A DNA stretch of 64,000 bases from Azorinus chamasolen (GCA_963576725.1 OY755240.1:61194633-61258632); one strand, 5' to 3'; counted from the first letter of the stretch, positions 1-11,367 are shown. The notes: generated from the letters alone by a model not told the origin. Made by a program: numbers and translations.

Positions 1-3000
1 GTTGGGATTCGTTCACAAATGTTGATGCCAGGGGCATAGGTAATTGCCTTTATAAATATGGCTACTAATGTAGTGAAATGTTACAGACCATTCCATATAT
101 TCTCTGAAACCAGTGGTCAGATTTTTCAATGAGTGACCCTCTATCTTTCGTTTTCAAAACATTGTTATCACATACTTGGCCGCTGCTGGCATGGCTAATT
201 TCTATGACTGAAGTGGAAGTTTCAAAATATTCTCCTGTGAAATCACTGAGCACTAAGACTTCAATATAATTATCTTGGAGTGTCGCTTAGGTAGCCCTTA
301 TTTGAGCTGTTAATTGAAAAAAAACATGGCCATCAGGAAGGGTGCAAATTTTCAAAAGATACCAATAAGCCATGTTGGACTACTGTAAGCAATGATGGAA
401 TAGTTATTAAAGGATTAGACTTCTGCTGTGCGTGTTGAACTGGTAAATTTAACGAACAGTGTTATATATTTATCCTTTATCTAAACTTCAAAACTTTTGA
501 AATCACATAACTCTAAATTCTGGACATTTGAGTGACAGTCTCGGAGACCTTACCAAAGAGGGGTATCAACATTTTCAGACCGTTTCAGCATTGTTTAAGT
601 TTCTATTTGTTCAAGCACTTGTACACACGTACGGAAGTGCATATGCCCAGGCGCGCCCCTGAATGTGAGAGAATTTACATTTTGGGACGGAAAGATGTTG
701 GGTAATTTTGTCAGATGTTTTTTAGATTTATAGATTTTCTTTCATATTCCGACGTGAGTGTTTCTACTCAAACTGGTAACACAACACTCTGGTGCACATT
801 ATAAAGTATGTGTTGCACATAACGTGCAAGCCTAGCTGATCATATACTATGTCGAAGGCATGGCAGAAGATCTGGTTTGATTTTTGAATGTTTAAATAGT
901 TAGAGCTCCTGCAACACAGCCTTGTCTCATATAGAATTATTGAAAAGATATATAGATCTGTGAATTTAAATAAATTCTGTGTCAATTGCATAACCCGTGG
1001 AACCAGCAAACTGCAAACTGCGTACAACCGGCGGAATGAGGATTGATCGCAGTTTGCTGGTCCGCTGAAATGTAAGTCTTTGTCTACCATGTTGCTAGTC
1101 TACTATCCTGTGCGCTGCTGCCTCTTTAGGTAAAAGTGATCTGCTCTTAAAACCGATCATCAGAAAATGAAAGCGTGTATTCTAAATTATTGCCGGCGGT
1201 ATTTTACTTGTTACGCATTTAATAATAATAATAACAATGTCACGAGGTGCAGTTTACCTGTATCAACACTTGCACAGCCTTGGTGTGCAAGCAGGCTTAT
1301 ACGGCGATGTGATAAAGTGTTTGACTAGGAGTATCGAGGTCTCCGTTTGTGCTACGGAGACGTTGCAAATTGCTCTCCGTATCCATAGAAATTCGAGAAG
1401 AATTTCAACTTGGTGGGGGAATATGTCACGGGATGTAGTTTACCTGTACCAACACTTATACAACTATATTAAACTCAAATTTTAAAGCATCGAGTATGAG
1501 TATTACTAGTTTATCTCATTATTGTTTTCATTTCTATTTTAAATATATATATAAACGTAGGCTATCTATTTGGCACTTTCTTAATCTATTTATATACATT
1601 GTATTCTTTGTTCCAAACAATACATGTAAAAGCTGAAGCCTTTTTTCGTGCTTAACTCACATTGTGCAGTCAATATTTTTTTTATATACAGAATGGCCTT
1701 CTTACCTGATTGGAAATTGATAAAAAAAAAAAAAAAGGCACGAGTCCCGTGCCTCATTAAGGATGCAAAAGTTTGTATTTTCATCTGTAATGGTGAAGTT
1801 CGAAATTCCAATATCAGGGTACGGGGGACCGCGATCGCCCATGCTTACGTGTTTTAAATATAGATATGTAGATCTAAACGCGCCTAGAAAACTTGTCAGA
1901 ACCGGGATACAATAGATTTAGGAGGCGACATTGTGTAATTCGCTGATAATTTCCATGGCCCACTGATTATGACTGAAACGGACTGGTAGCCTAGGCTATA
2001 CATCTATAACCTGAAATAGAAGATCTAGAAACATTTACGAGTTTTTATAAATATTTCTTAAATATAATTTATCTTGAAGTTCAAAACTTGATCTTGTCAT
2101 CGATCCGATATATGGGGTTTACTCCTAACCCCACTTAGTCGTCATTTTTATTGCATTTTCGGCATTTTTAGCCTTTTTTATATTTCGACTTCTGAAAATA
2201 AAGTGTAGGCCCGTGCCTGTGTGCCTAATAGGAAGCTACGCCACTGCAAATACTTAATGTAAAGCTGTAATATATAAAGTATTGCACATAAAAAAATGAA
2301 ATGCATACATGACATCTGACCCCGATGCACGCGCTATTAAAATCACATATTTGTGACGTCATTTACCCACGCTGTCATTATTATAAATACGAGAAAATAT
2401 TTTTGCTCAAATTTTGGAAAATGCAGTTAGAGAGTAAACTGATTGAACCTGGTGAGACTTTGAGTTATTAACGATATAGATTAATATATTCTTTCTGAAA
2501 TTCAACCAATTTGCCCAGGGAGAGGGTATACATACTTTTGTGCATGCACTTATTTAGATTTACATTGTTATATGTTTTCATTTACATAATCTTAAATTTT
2601 CTTCACTTGAGGTCCTCTACAAAAGTTACATAAATTATGCCCCTTGTGTCAAAATTGGTTCACCCCAGGACCGGCTAGTTTTCTATAGAAACGCATAGGT
2701 CTAGTGAAAACTTTGAAAATCTTCTCCTCTGATTGTCTGGTGAGCGATGTCAGGGCCTTTCAGACTCTCTTGTTATTATTATACTTCTCCCAGCAGTAAA
2801 TACCCCCCCCCACACACACTATCTCTAATGTAATGGATCAGTAACCCTTCTATTTCTTTGTGTTTTTTGAAATCCTTTTATTTCTATGTCTTCAGCGTTT
2901 TCCTTCTTTACCTATATGTATTCGGCAAAACACTTCAGCATTTTAGTCCGAGCTGACTAGAGTACGACAAAGGCCGGGGCGAAGTTGGAACAACGAACCA

Positions 3001-3475
3001 CGCATCAAGCATCAAGCACCTAGCACCAAGCGCTAAGCAAATAGCACAAAGAATATGCTCCAAAGAAGTTTAAACAATGAAACACATTATTTGACGTTAT
3101 AATAATCAATAAATAAGTTTACAGAAGGTCAAATGTCGGATCGAGGAAGAAACTTCAAAGAAAGAAGAAAGCACATCGTGACTGACATGCAATCATCATT
3201 TAGCATAATGCATTTAACATGAAGCAAATTGAAATGCCACAAAGCATGATGCAATTTTGGCGTTGATCATCCTCCATAGTTTCAGCAATTTTAAGTTTCG
3301 ACTTATTCAAACATGTGTATGCACGTGCGTATGTGCATATGCCCAGGCCCGCCCCTGACAGAACACAGTATTGATGTGCTAGTAATTTCTTTTCAGGGCA
3401 CTGATCAAGCGTTGTAAGTTTACATATATATTGGCCGAATAGCGTCAGATGCTGCAGGACTGACATTAAAGTATA
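1..3475. other. no recognised gene; scattered weak repeats
   Basis: No convincing exon, RNA gene or complete mobile element was found. An imperfect stem pairs 1003-1014 with 1049-1060 (CCAGCAAACTGC and its complement). A stretch of about 65 bases around 600-664 resembles 3290-3358, sharing GCATATGCCCAGGC at 639-652 and 3335-3348, so both are probably fragments of one interspersed repeat. Positions 1237-1270 and 1425-1455 share a TGTCACG...GTTTACCTGTA motif. The short open frames here have no recognisable domain. Confidence 0.5.
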
Positions 3476-3587
3476 GGTTAGAGCTTATAAACTGCAGTCT
3501 TCGGAAATAAGACGGCCGATAACGCGAGCGAAGCGAAGCGTTTTAGGCCGTCTTATTTTCGAAGACTGCAGTTTATAAGCTCTAACC
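3476..3587. repeat. long hairpin, 42-bp arms
   Basis: Arms at 3476-3517 and 3546-3587 are nearly perfect inverted copies. The 28-base loop is CpG-rich with repeated GCGAAGC units. The hairpin ends four bases before the left end of the inverted-repeat element at 3592. It could be an independent MITE or part of a composite with that element. Confidence 0.8.
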
Positions 3588-3591
3588 GATT

Positions 3592-4640
3592 TAGTGATTG
3601 CCCTACTTTTCAACAGGCTCAGTTTATAAGCCCCGCCCACTGAGCAATGACAAACTTGTATATAGTCACGTGATTATGGTACATCTAAAACATCATCCGT
3701 TTATGCAAAATACCCAGAAAACCCACCAATCAAACAAACGTCGTCTTTGTTAATATTCTCACGTGTTTATGTTTTGAAAATCCTACACAGTGAAACTGAT
3801 TTCGCGCCTTTTTCTTGTAAACATTGCCATATTTGGCTTTTGTCACGTAATCAAATATTCCCCGTCTATGTGTAAAACAGTTTGACACAATTTTTCTGGA
3901 GGCAAAATAATAACAACAATAATGACAACAATCTGTCGTTGACCTGCTCTCTGGCACCGAGCAAGCAGACTTATCTAACGAAGATTTGTAAGCCGAGAAG
4001 ACCCAGATCAGACAACTCCTATGCTGTCTTATCAGGGTCTACTCGGTTTACACAGATTTAAATCTTCACTGGTACCGAAACCCAAACATTTATTATATTA
4101 TTATCAGAATATTGAAATAAGAATAATTACAAAATATTACAGGTTTGATTGTTTATGTTTTGTTGAACGGATTACGGTTTCGAATACAGGTTTGCGCTTA
4201 TTTCCTGATTTATTTGCTTATTTACATTAGTCCTTTTTCAATATAATCCCACTTCAACAGGTGGGGTTTTCGTGATTTATTTGTCCATTTTCTATTGGGT
4301 CTATAATTCTGCCTCTCACTTTATTTGCCCAATCAGTTTATTTGCCCAATTACATGTACTATTGGGTCTATAATTCTGCCTCTCAGTTGTTTACATTACA
4401 TAGTTTTCCTCTCCACGTTTTACACACGTGTACTTGAGTATACTCGTTCACGTGTCGATAGCGTCATAACAACAACTCGTTCGATTTGTCTAGTAGTAGG
4501 CGGAGTTTTGTTGCGCATGCGCACTGGAAGGTTTGTCTTCGAAAGTTAAGAGTCGATTTTATAAAATTTATGAGGATTAGAGTCTGAAAAATTTCAAAAA
4601 TGCGGCTCGTTGATTGGATGGAAAAGTAGGGCAATCACTA
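3592..4640. mobile_element. 1.05-kb element with 20-bp terminal inverted repeats
   Basis: TAGTGATTGCCCTACTTTTC at 3592-3611 is matched exactly by its reverse complement at 4621-4640. The interior has no recognisable transposase, so this is most simply a non-autonomous DNA transposon. Short open frames inside look random. Superfamily is not assigned because no clear target-site duplication was seen. Confidence 0.65.
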
Positions 4641-4889
4641 ATTTTAGCTTGAGACGGGGGATTTTGTTGTTGAAACATTTTCTTTTGAATAAAAGTATTA
4701 TAAATGTACACATTGTATGATGTGTTAAAAGCTATTGACCTGCTTCAAGCCGAATTACATTTCAAGCAACATGTCATGCAATCTCTTTTCCAGTGAAGAT
4801 GACGTCATTATTGCAATAACGAAACATAAATGTTGACGTTTAATGCTATAATTAGAACCCGGAAATCCAGATTACATGCTATAATTAAC

Positions 4890-5040
4890 CATCACGACAT
4901 GAAAAAGTAGTTCCGGGTACACAAGGTACTTGCGTTTTCCGGTTTCACAAGGTACTTGGGTATAAAACGGAATTTCAATCCGTCATGTTGTATTTGCTCT
5001 GTAAAATACGGCACTATTTTAGGCAGAACATCAATTTGGT
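4890..5040 (+). promoter_or_regulatory. candidate TATA promoter with first-exon donor
   Basis: TATAAAA lies at 4961-4967, preceded by two direct copies of CACAAGGTACTTG. About 70 bases downstream is a good 5' splice site (GT at 5039, GTAGGT), followed by a pyrimidine-rich acceptor ending at AG 5133-5134. This looks like a core promoter with a short untranslated first exon. No downstream reading frame confirms a gene, so the call is inference from motif spacing only. An alternative is a chance TATA in AT-rich DNA. Confidence 0.25.
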
Positions 5041-5336
5041 AGGTATATAATAATATACGATATTTAAGCATTATAAATGCAATGGATCGATAATTTACTC
5101 AATGTATAAATGAATGTAACTGTTATTTTTTCAGGTGTAAAACACGTTTTCAAAGTGATTTTCTATCACTTTCAACTAGCGAACTTTGGAAGCAATTCGT
5201 CTCGTGTCCAAAAGGAAACGTAATTATGGCACAAAATATGCAACTCTGCACAAATCAGTGCATTTTGTAACCGATTTGTTTGCCTTTTATTTATTTCCTG
5301 TAATAATTTATAACATAAAATTAGGTAGATCTGTCA

Positions 5337-5520
5337 GATGGTTTGGTTCCAAATCCCTTCCTAGATTATGAAAAGGTATGATATAGTTTGGTTCCAGAGC
5401 AATATTCCATTTATTATGTAGTTTGGTTCCAGATCACCTTTATATCAAGTAACTTTGTAATTGCAAACATTTATAGCATAAGTATCATATAGTTTGGTTC
5501 CAGATCCCTTCCTGAATCAT
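5337..5520 (+). repeat. four dispersed copies of a TTTGGTTCCA motif
   Basis: AGTTTGGTTCCAGATC-like blocks recur at about 5339, 5387, 5419 and 5490 with irregular spacers. They probably mark a degraded minisatellite. No coding role is seen. Confidence 0.5.
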
Positions 5521-5948
5521 GTTTATGTATAAAAGTATCAAGTTTCCTGATCACATGGATCCAGTCAAATGATTTACAATATTGTAACTATCCTAGCTTT
5601 ACATGCTGAGGTGGTTGTACCCAGATTCAACTTTCTTGTTAAACAGCTGTTTTATGCAAGTAAGAGGAATTTATGATCACAACACTTTATTAATTTTAAG
5701 CTTTGCTTTTCTGTGTTTCTCAACAAAACGTTCAACTAGATTGTATCCTCAGGGTACAGAAGAGAGAAGAGAAGAGAGAGAGAGATATGGGAGTGCGCTA
5801 GTTCTGACGGTAGGTTACCTTTGGCTGTCCTGAACAAACGCCAATGCCACTAGAGCATTTATATAGGCCGGAGGGTGCATGCTATTCCCCATGCTTCTTG
5901 GACAGAAAGCTATGAGGCCCTTCAATCAATATTTTATTATAGACGTAT

Positions 5949-6225
5949 AGTTTGTTTGTTTGTGTTGATTAACGTCCGTTTCTGCTCACTATGGGCTAAT
6001 TGGACGCCATAGAGAGAGGAGAACGGATACAGAGAAACCCGGGCGCGATGCCCTACTCTTATTATCGACAGAGTTCCCTTGTTTCTTTTAGATGCCCAGG
6101 ATAAAGCACAGATACATCGGACCTCGGTTTATAGTCTCGTCCGAAGGACTTGGTCCGGCGGGGATCGAACCCGTGACCCCTGGTATTGCAGTCGAGCGCG
6201 TTAGCCACACGACCACGTCCGTCGG
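5949..6225 (-). mobile_element. tRNA-derived SINE with 11-bp target-site duplication
   Basis: TATAGACGTAT occurs exactly at 5938-5948 and 6226-6236, bracketing a 277-bp insert. Read on the minus strand, the head is tRNA-like: an A-box-like GTGTGGCTAACGCG and a B box GGTTCGATCCC (complement of 6161-6171). The 3' tail is CAAACAAAC-type. Direct repeats, internal pol III boxes and a simple 3' tail are the hallmarks of a SINE. The perfect duplication suggests a fairly recent insertion. Confidence 0.85.
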
Positions 6226-6399
6226 TATAGACGTATTGAGTATTTGACAATGACAAAGGTGATTCCTGCTACATTATTTATACATCTAAGCACTGCCGTG
6301 ATGGGTAGGGGCGTGGTTATGAATGGCAGGTGCATAATAAATATACAAACGTTTTCATTTATTGCTTATCTATAGATCTTGTTATATTTTGTTTAACAG

Positions 6400-6460
6400 A
6401 TAAACTCCAAAAGGACTTGGAATGGAAGAAGAACAACCAAAAGCTTTGGCCCAATGTCAT
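6400..6460 (+). other. candidate short internal coding exon
   Basis: A pyrimidine-rich tract ends in AG at 6398-6399 and a GTAAGA donor begins at 6461. The 61 bases between stay open in one frame, reading KLQKDLEWKKNNQKLWPNVM, which is protein-like and highly charged. It could belong to a transcript starting near 4990. No homologue is recognised and no partner exon is secure. A chance open frame between good splice consensus sequences is possible. Confidence 0.25.
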
Positions 6461-6469
6461 GTAAGAAGA

Positions 6470-6790
6470 TTTGCAGCACCTGATAAATATGCCTTTCTAC
6501 GTCTTTGCAAACATAGTAGACCCACATCAGATGGATCCTATAGGAGCCGTCTGATCAGGGTCTGAGTCCATGCTTACAAAACTTTTTAATTGATTCTGAG
6601 TTCGTTCTCAAGCTTTTGATTAGTCAGATTTGAGTTCTCAAGCTTTTGATTGGTCAGATTTGAGCCAAAGGCTCAAATCTGACCAATCAAAAACTTGAGA
6701 ACGAACTCAGACTCAACTAAAAGTTTTATAAGCATGGATCCTGGTTTGTTTGCTCATGAAATAATATACTAAATAAATATAAGTAAATAT
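6470..6790. mobile_element. TTAA-type MITE remnant invaded by a hairpin element (6566-6738)
   Basis: The flanks (TTGCAAACATAGTAGACCC near 6507 and GTTTGCTCATGAAAT near 6748) are the two halves of the common GGCTCC-core MITE. Between them lies a ~173-bp palindrome starting GTCCATGCTT and ending AAGCATGGA. A closely related palindrome is at 36212-36390. Confidence 0.65.
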
Positions 6791-7027
6791 AATATGAGTA
6801 AATATAAACAATGAAATAATTAAAACTCATCATCTCATTTCTTATATGAAAATTCATAGAGTAAAGATAATTCCAGTTTTCACTTAAGTCTAGCCCATGT
6901 TTACATATTTAGGGTTGATTTTAACAATATTGCAAAATGGTAAACAGAACAAATCCTGATGAGAGTAGTGGGTACATCTTGACCTTCTCCCAGCTGTTGT
7001 TATGCCACACTGACAGTTCATGCAGCT

Positions 7028-7525
7028 TAACCCTTTCTCTCATATAAACACATTTTCCCGCATTGGAAACAAAGTAGACTCTTATAAGACGGCGCGGACC
7101 CTCAAAATTGAGCTGTCTGACCAGGGTCTGCTCTGTTTGTATATGGTGTTATATCAATCAGATTCTATAGTTTCTGTCTATATATTCTAGACATTCCAAA
7201 ATGACCATTGTTAATATGCATTTTTTTTTAAAAAAAACAACAACATTAATCCGTTACAAGTTCTATGTTTATTCATGGACAAAAGAGTTATAATGATATA
7301 TTGAAGGTGGAACACTGTTGCCAATTTAGAATCAAAAGTATCAAATCTATCGAAATCCATTAGCAAACAGTTGCCATTTTAGAATCAAAAGTATCAAATC
7401 TATCAAAATCCATTAGCAAACAGAGCAGACCCTGTTCCACTATGAGCCGTCTGATCTGGGTCTACTATGTTAGCAAATGCGTGAAAACACGTTTATAAAC
7501 TTTATATGAGGGGAAAGGTTAATGA
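7028..7525. mobile_element. degraded TTAA-type MITE copies with an internal duplication
   Basis: Left-end-like TAACCCTTTCTCTCATATAA at 7029 and right-end-like GGGGAAAGGTTAA near 7510 bracket two scrambled copies of the GGCTCC-core MITE. Inside, a ~52-bp segment is tandemly duplicated (7320-7370 and 7373-7423). Confidence 0.55.
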
Positions 7526-7618
7526 TGTCATTAATCCTTAAATGGATATTCAACAGACAAAGGATTAATTGATTGATATAGTAAATTCTGAAGAATGGTT
7601 GTACAAGGGCATTCTATA

Positions 7619-7876
7619 TTGTTAGCCGACTGTACATTTCCTCCCCTGGTCATTGAGTCATTCGCCTACAATATTGAGCACTGCTAACATATGGCGCAAT
7701 CATGCAGCCGCAGTACCGGCTAGTGACCCTCACAGGTACCCATTTTAACCCCTGGGTGGAAAGGGTGCGGGTGGGGACACTGAAAAGCGTCTCTGAAATT
7801 TCCGGGAGGGGCCGGGATTTGAACCCCGGACCTTCGGGTTGGTGGTCAAGCGCGTTACCACTAGACCATCGCACAC
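7619..7876 (-). mobile_element. tRNA-derived SINE, family of 49399-49710
   Basis: On the minus strand it begins with TGGTCTAGTGG (A box) and GGTTCAAATCCCGGC (B box), then a body shared with the plus-strand copies at 49399-49710 and 60435-60592. The last ~45 bases of the body seen in the other copies are missing here. The tRNA-like part has diverged and is not a functional tRNA gene. Confidence 0.8.
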
Positions 7877-7998
7877 TATAGTGTCAACCGAGGTCGGCCA
7901 TAGGGGCATTTGATTAGGGTCTTTTGCAGTCTTAGTGTTTTGTCTTTGTTGTTTGCAATCATAGTGGATAATCTCATGGTGATCTGACGAACGATTAA

Positions 7999-8240
7999 CC
8001 CTTTGCTTGCTATTCACGTCAATATACCTACCTGTAAATAGTGAAGACCCAGATGAGACAGCTCCTGCAGGAGCTGTCTCATCAGGGTCTGCACTATTTA
8101 CAAATTGATTGTGCAACCAGTGCACTCCACAGCAGTGATTGTACAGCGAAATACTTGTATACAGTGAAGATATATGTAATTATACAACAGGGCATGGGTA
8201 AAGAAGGAGAAATGTATTTTGAAATTCAGCAAGCGAAGGG
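7999..8240 (+). mobile_element. TTAA-type hairpin MITE, AGCTCC core
   Basis: TTAA flanks the element at 7995-7998 and 8241-8244. Ends are CCCTTTGCTTGCT and AGCAAGCGAAGGG. The centre is a strong palindrome, GACAGCTCCTGCAGGAGCTGTC, flanked by GAAGACCCAGATGA and its counterpart. Four more copies in the window lie at 19419, 20014, 48173 and 51628. Ends and target fit piggyBac-like elements; there is no coding capacity. Confidence 0.85.
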
Positions 8241-8406
8241 TTAAACATTGTTGACGCTCAGCTCAGCTAGGATCGTTCAAAAATGTGAGAACTGAATCTA
8301 CTGTTTGTTGATACTACAGTGACCCCGTCAGAAGTCCAGATAATATGTGTAATTTAAAACATTTTCAAGAATAACTTCTTTACTTCTTCACCAAGCTTAA
8401 AACCGT

Positions 8407-8489
8407 CGTTTCTCCACCAAACACTATGTTGTGACCACTCTTTAGAATCGTCTCGAAGTGGTCACGACATAGTGTTTGGTGGAGAAACG
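8407..8489. repeat. hairpin element, 33-bp arms
   Basis: Arms 8407-8439 and 8457-8489 differ by one position and contain ACACTATGTTGTGACCAC. Related hairpins, some degraded, are near 36400-36500, 58790-58860, 59950-60010 and 62380-62465, and flanking similarity extends outward (for example ATTTTCAAGAATAACT). Confidence 0.75.
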
Positions 8490-8666
8490 AAGATTTTAGT
8501 ATTTCTCTGTTGTTCTGCCCTTTCTATATGGCCAGTCAATGGATAAACATGAGGATCTATGATCGCAGGTAACAAATGACTGTTTAAATCAAAACGGAAG
8601 TATTATCTAGGGAGTTGAATGCATAATAGTCGAATAATAATAATACATGTACATGTAATATATGAT

Positions 8667-8687
8667 AATCATATAATAATAATAATG

Positions 8688-8720
<33 letters not shown>
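8667..8720. repeat. (TAA)n microsatellite
   Basis: An imperfect then perfect run of TAA triplets. The minus-strand open frame through it is a leucine/serine artefact. Confidence 0.9.
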
Positions 8721-8722
<2 letters not shown>

Positions 8723-8799
8723 GATAACAATAACGCAACGTTAATTATAATACTAATAATCGTTAATAATCTAAAAAACCAGATGGAAGACATGCTCTG

Positions 8800-9484
8800 T
8801 ATAAATATACATGTATGATTACAGATGAAATGTTGATAATATTTTACATGGAATTATTACACAAAATTGAATGGTATTATACATTACTGTTAACATATTT
8901 ACCTTTTTCAATGCTGTCTTTTCAAAATGGAGTAGGGTATTCATGTTTGAAGGTAGAGTGCAAATATGGAAGGGTATTTGTGAGATGATTTTGAATGACA
9001 AATATTGCATACCCTGATCAGATGGCTCCTCTAGAAGCCAAATGATCTTGGTATACGCTGTTTGTAAATGACAACTTACTAGCTCGCGCATTTAAAGGGA
9101 TTAAACGCGGGAAACGATAGTGCTGGCGTTTGCAAACAGTGTAGATCCAGATCTAAAGGATACTATAAGAACCCTCTGATAAGGAACCGTACTTTTTGTC
9201 ATTCAGACTTCACTAGCATTATGTAAGCCTTTAAAAATGTACTCAAAGAGATATGTTCAGTCGCCTTCACTAAGTGTCCTAATACGCCATAAAATCTACT
9301 TAGGCAAAACAATATTTACTAGCCTTCTTAGCATACCGCTGAACCTTTAATAAAAACGACAATGATTATACAAACAAACAAGTGTCAAACGTCCAAATTC
9401 AAATACATGTACTATTAAAGGTACTTAACCCTTTTCTTCATGAATGTTTATGTAAGAAATAATGATAATATGAATATCAATTAG
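8800..9484. other. no gene; weak MITE remnants
   Basis: Only degraded pieces of the GGCTCC-type hairpin MITE are seen (for example GATCAGATGGCTCCTCTAG near 9015 and a GTTTGCAAACAGTGTAGATC stretch near 9130). No coding exon is supported. Confidence 0.5.
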
Positions 9485-9787
9485 ATGAACCCTTTCCTTG
9501 TTCTATATTTTTGTTCTATATTTAAACTCAGATTTATTTTAAATGAAAATCCGCGATTCTCTGTTACAAATGAACATTTTAAGAAACTTGGCATTTTAAG
9601 CGTAGATGATCGAGTCAAACAACTGGAAATTAATCATGTTCATAACATTTATAATGATCACTGTCCATCCTATATGAAAATATATTTTACTAAAACTGCA
9701 GATGTACATTCATACCACACAAGGAAAAGTGAGTCTAATTTTGATAAAGGTAAAGGTAAAATAAATACATGTAATGTGTTATTCTCA
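9485..9787 (+). pseudogene. LINE ORF2 C-terminal fragment (CR1/L2-like), 5' piece
   Basis: The frame contains a segment resembling the region just after the reverse-transcriptase domain of CR1/L2-group LINEs: FKKLGILSVDDRVKQLEINH, then a PSYMKIYFTK...VHSYHTRKSESNF stretch, matching the usual LGxLPVxxRVKQLKLN...PSYL...HxHxTRxS pattern. The reverse-transcriptase domain upstream is missing, as expected for 5' truncation. The frame is cut at about 9788 by an insertion and resumes after 10374. The ATG at 9485 is not a biological start. Confidence 0.7.
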
Positions 9788-9795
9788 ACTTTAAC

Positions 9796-10366
9796 CCTTT
9801 TACAGTTGGCAATCACGCTGGCCTCTTTGCATGTACGCCGACAAGAAAGGTTTAGTACTCTATGAAGGCGACCTCTTAAATCCAGAAATGGAAGGAGAAC
9901 GTCGGATATCTGTACTATTTCATTTTTGTCGTACCCTTTATTACTTTTCTACAGTTACTCTGTTTGCAGCTCAATCATTGAGTACACTAGCGATAGGTGG
10001 ATACAGTATGTTCAATTAAATGTTTTTTTGTTATACATGCACTTTACCACTGTATTTGCTGTCGCGGTTGTTGTAGATTAGTCGGAGAGGGGATACGTTT
10101 ATTTACACTGTTTGTCTTTTAGGATGGGGATGGAATAAGGGTGAGGTTGGGCGCCCATAAACCGGTTTAAACCCCCGGTGACTTTTGTCACTGACCGTTC
10201 CAAGGCGGTACTTCCATCTTCCTCCTATTGAATGTTTGTTTTGTCTTTGTGCGTCTCTTGTTGTTTTTTCTACCCATGTACATTTGCTGTTTCCTTGTGT
10301 TGCTGTTCGGGCGAGTGTTTGTTCTGTATGTGGTATTTCCTGCATGACTCATTTTTGTACTTTTAT
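9796..10366. mobile_element. 571-bp insertion in LINE with 8-bp direct repeats
   Basis: ACTTTAAC occurs at 9788-9795 and 10367-10374, and LINE coding sequence lies on both sides. Removing the insert and one repeat brings the two LINE pieces together, apart from a 1-base frame offset. The insert contains a segment around 10140-10215 (ACCGGTTTAAACCCCCGGTG, GTCACTGACCGTTCCAAGG) that resembles a repeat I associate with bivalve genomes. Terminal inverted repeats are not obvious, so the class is unresolved. An 8-bp duplication is typical of hAT elements, though retroelements can also give this length. Confidence 0.55.
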
Positions 10367-10374
10367 ACTTTAAC

Positions 10375-10473
10375 AGCAAGAACATTTGGAATTCATTGCC
10401 AGAGAAAGTTAAGTTTGTAAAACAAAAAAACACAAAAAAAAATAAAAAGTTTTACCTGGAACAGTATTATTAG
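10375..10473 (+). pseudogene. LINE ORF2 C-terminus, 3' piece, ending at TAG
   Basis: One frame reads NIWNSLPEKVKFVK followed by a lysine-rich end and a stop at 10471-10473. WNSLPxxVK is the characteristic C-terminal signature of CR1/L2-type LINE ORFs, placing this as the continuation of the fragment ending at 9787. It is shifted by one base relative to that fragment, so the copy is dead. Confidence 0.65.
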
Positions 10474-10985
10474 ATGTTCATACATGATTTTAAACTATAT
10501 TAATACTAATATTGACCAAATGCCATAAAATATGCGTTTTGTAATTTTTGAAAACCAGCATCCCTTATTTCAAATAAATTTTATTTTTCAATTTAACCAT
10601 AGATATATTTTAAGTATTTTCTTCTAATTTCGGGACCCCAGTGGAAATAAGTTTTCGGACTTTTCTGAGCTTTCCCAGCATCGGCATACTCTTCCAAGTC
10701 ATGATCAAAGTCAACTTATATTTATTTTTTATCATCATCAATTTAACATATTATAACATCTTATTGGGTCGAACTATACTACTGTAATCGTTCAATATAA
10801 CTGAATAAAAATTGCTTCTATGTAATATTTAAATATTTATATGGATATCATTACACTTTTTCTTTTGTAACATATTTCTAAATATGTCATTTTTTTGTAT
10901 AAATATATTGTAAATTGTATGCAATTTTAGATGCTAAATAAATCTATCTATCTACATGTATCTATCTATCTATCTATCTATATCT
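10474..10985 (+). mobile_element. LINE 3' untranslated region with (TCTA)n tail
   Basis: AT-rich non-coding sequence runs from the LINE stop codon to AATAAATCTATC and a (TCTA)n run at about 10943-10983. A short tandem tail after AATAAA is typical of non-LTR elements that end in simple repeats. No separate gene is present. Confidence 0.6.
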
Positions 10986-10999
10986 GTTACAAATTTCAG

Positions 11000-11367
11000 T
11001 ACTTACTGAATATTCATTAACAATATATTAAGAAATATAGAAGGTAGAACATTGTAGAAGTTCAAAAAGCAAAGAAATAGATCTATCAAATTCTATTAGC
11101 AAACAGAGCTCTAGGAGCCATCTGATCTGGGTCTACTCTGTTTGCAATTGCGTGAAAACACGTTTATATGAGGGAAAGGGTTAACTTGTTAAAAATGGTA
11201 TATTAAAACATGAAAACTTTGCCAAAGCAGAACCTGTAGTATCAGGTCTATATTATTCCATAAGCAAACAGAGCAGACACTGACCAGACGGCTGCTAAAG
11301 GAGCCGTCTGATCTGGGAATACTCTGTTTGCAAAGGCGTAGAAAAGCGTATTTATGGAGAAAGGGTT
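11000..11367. mobile_element. two adjacent TTAA-type MITE copies (GGCTCC core)
   Basis: The first, in reverse orientation, ends with TATGAGGGAAAGGGTTAAC near 11183 and has lost half its core. The second spans about 11188-11367, contains the palindromic pair GACGGCTGC / GGAGCCGTC, and ends ATGGAGAAAGGGTTAAA. Both are non-coding. Confidence 0.65.

Noticed and set aside
5186..5371. 61-codon open frame after the candidate promoter
   Set aside because: It starts with TTG, has no recognised content and sits in AT-rich DNA, so it is not listed as a gene.
8041..8244. Recurrent frame starting MKTQMRQLLQELSHQGLHYLQ at 8041, 19415, 19952, 48215 and 51624
   Set aside because: It is the translation of the AGCTCC-core hairpin MITE. 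Its conservation follows from recent copying, and it spans the non-coding palindrome.
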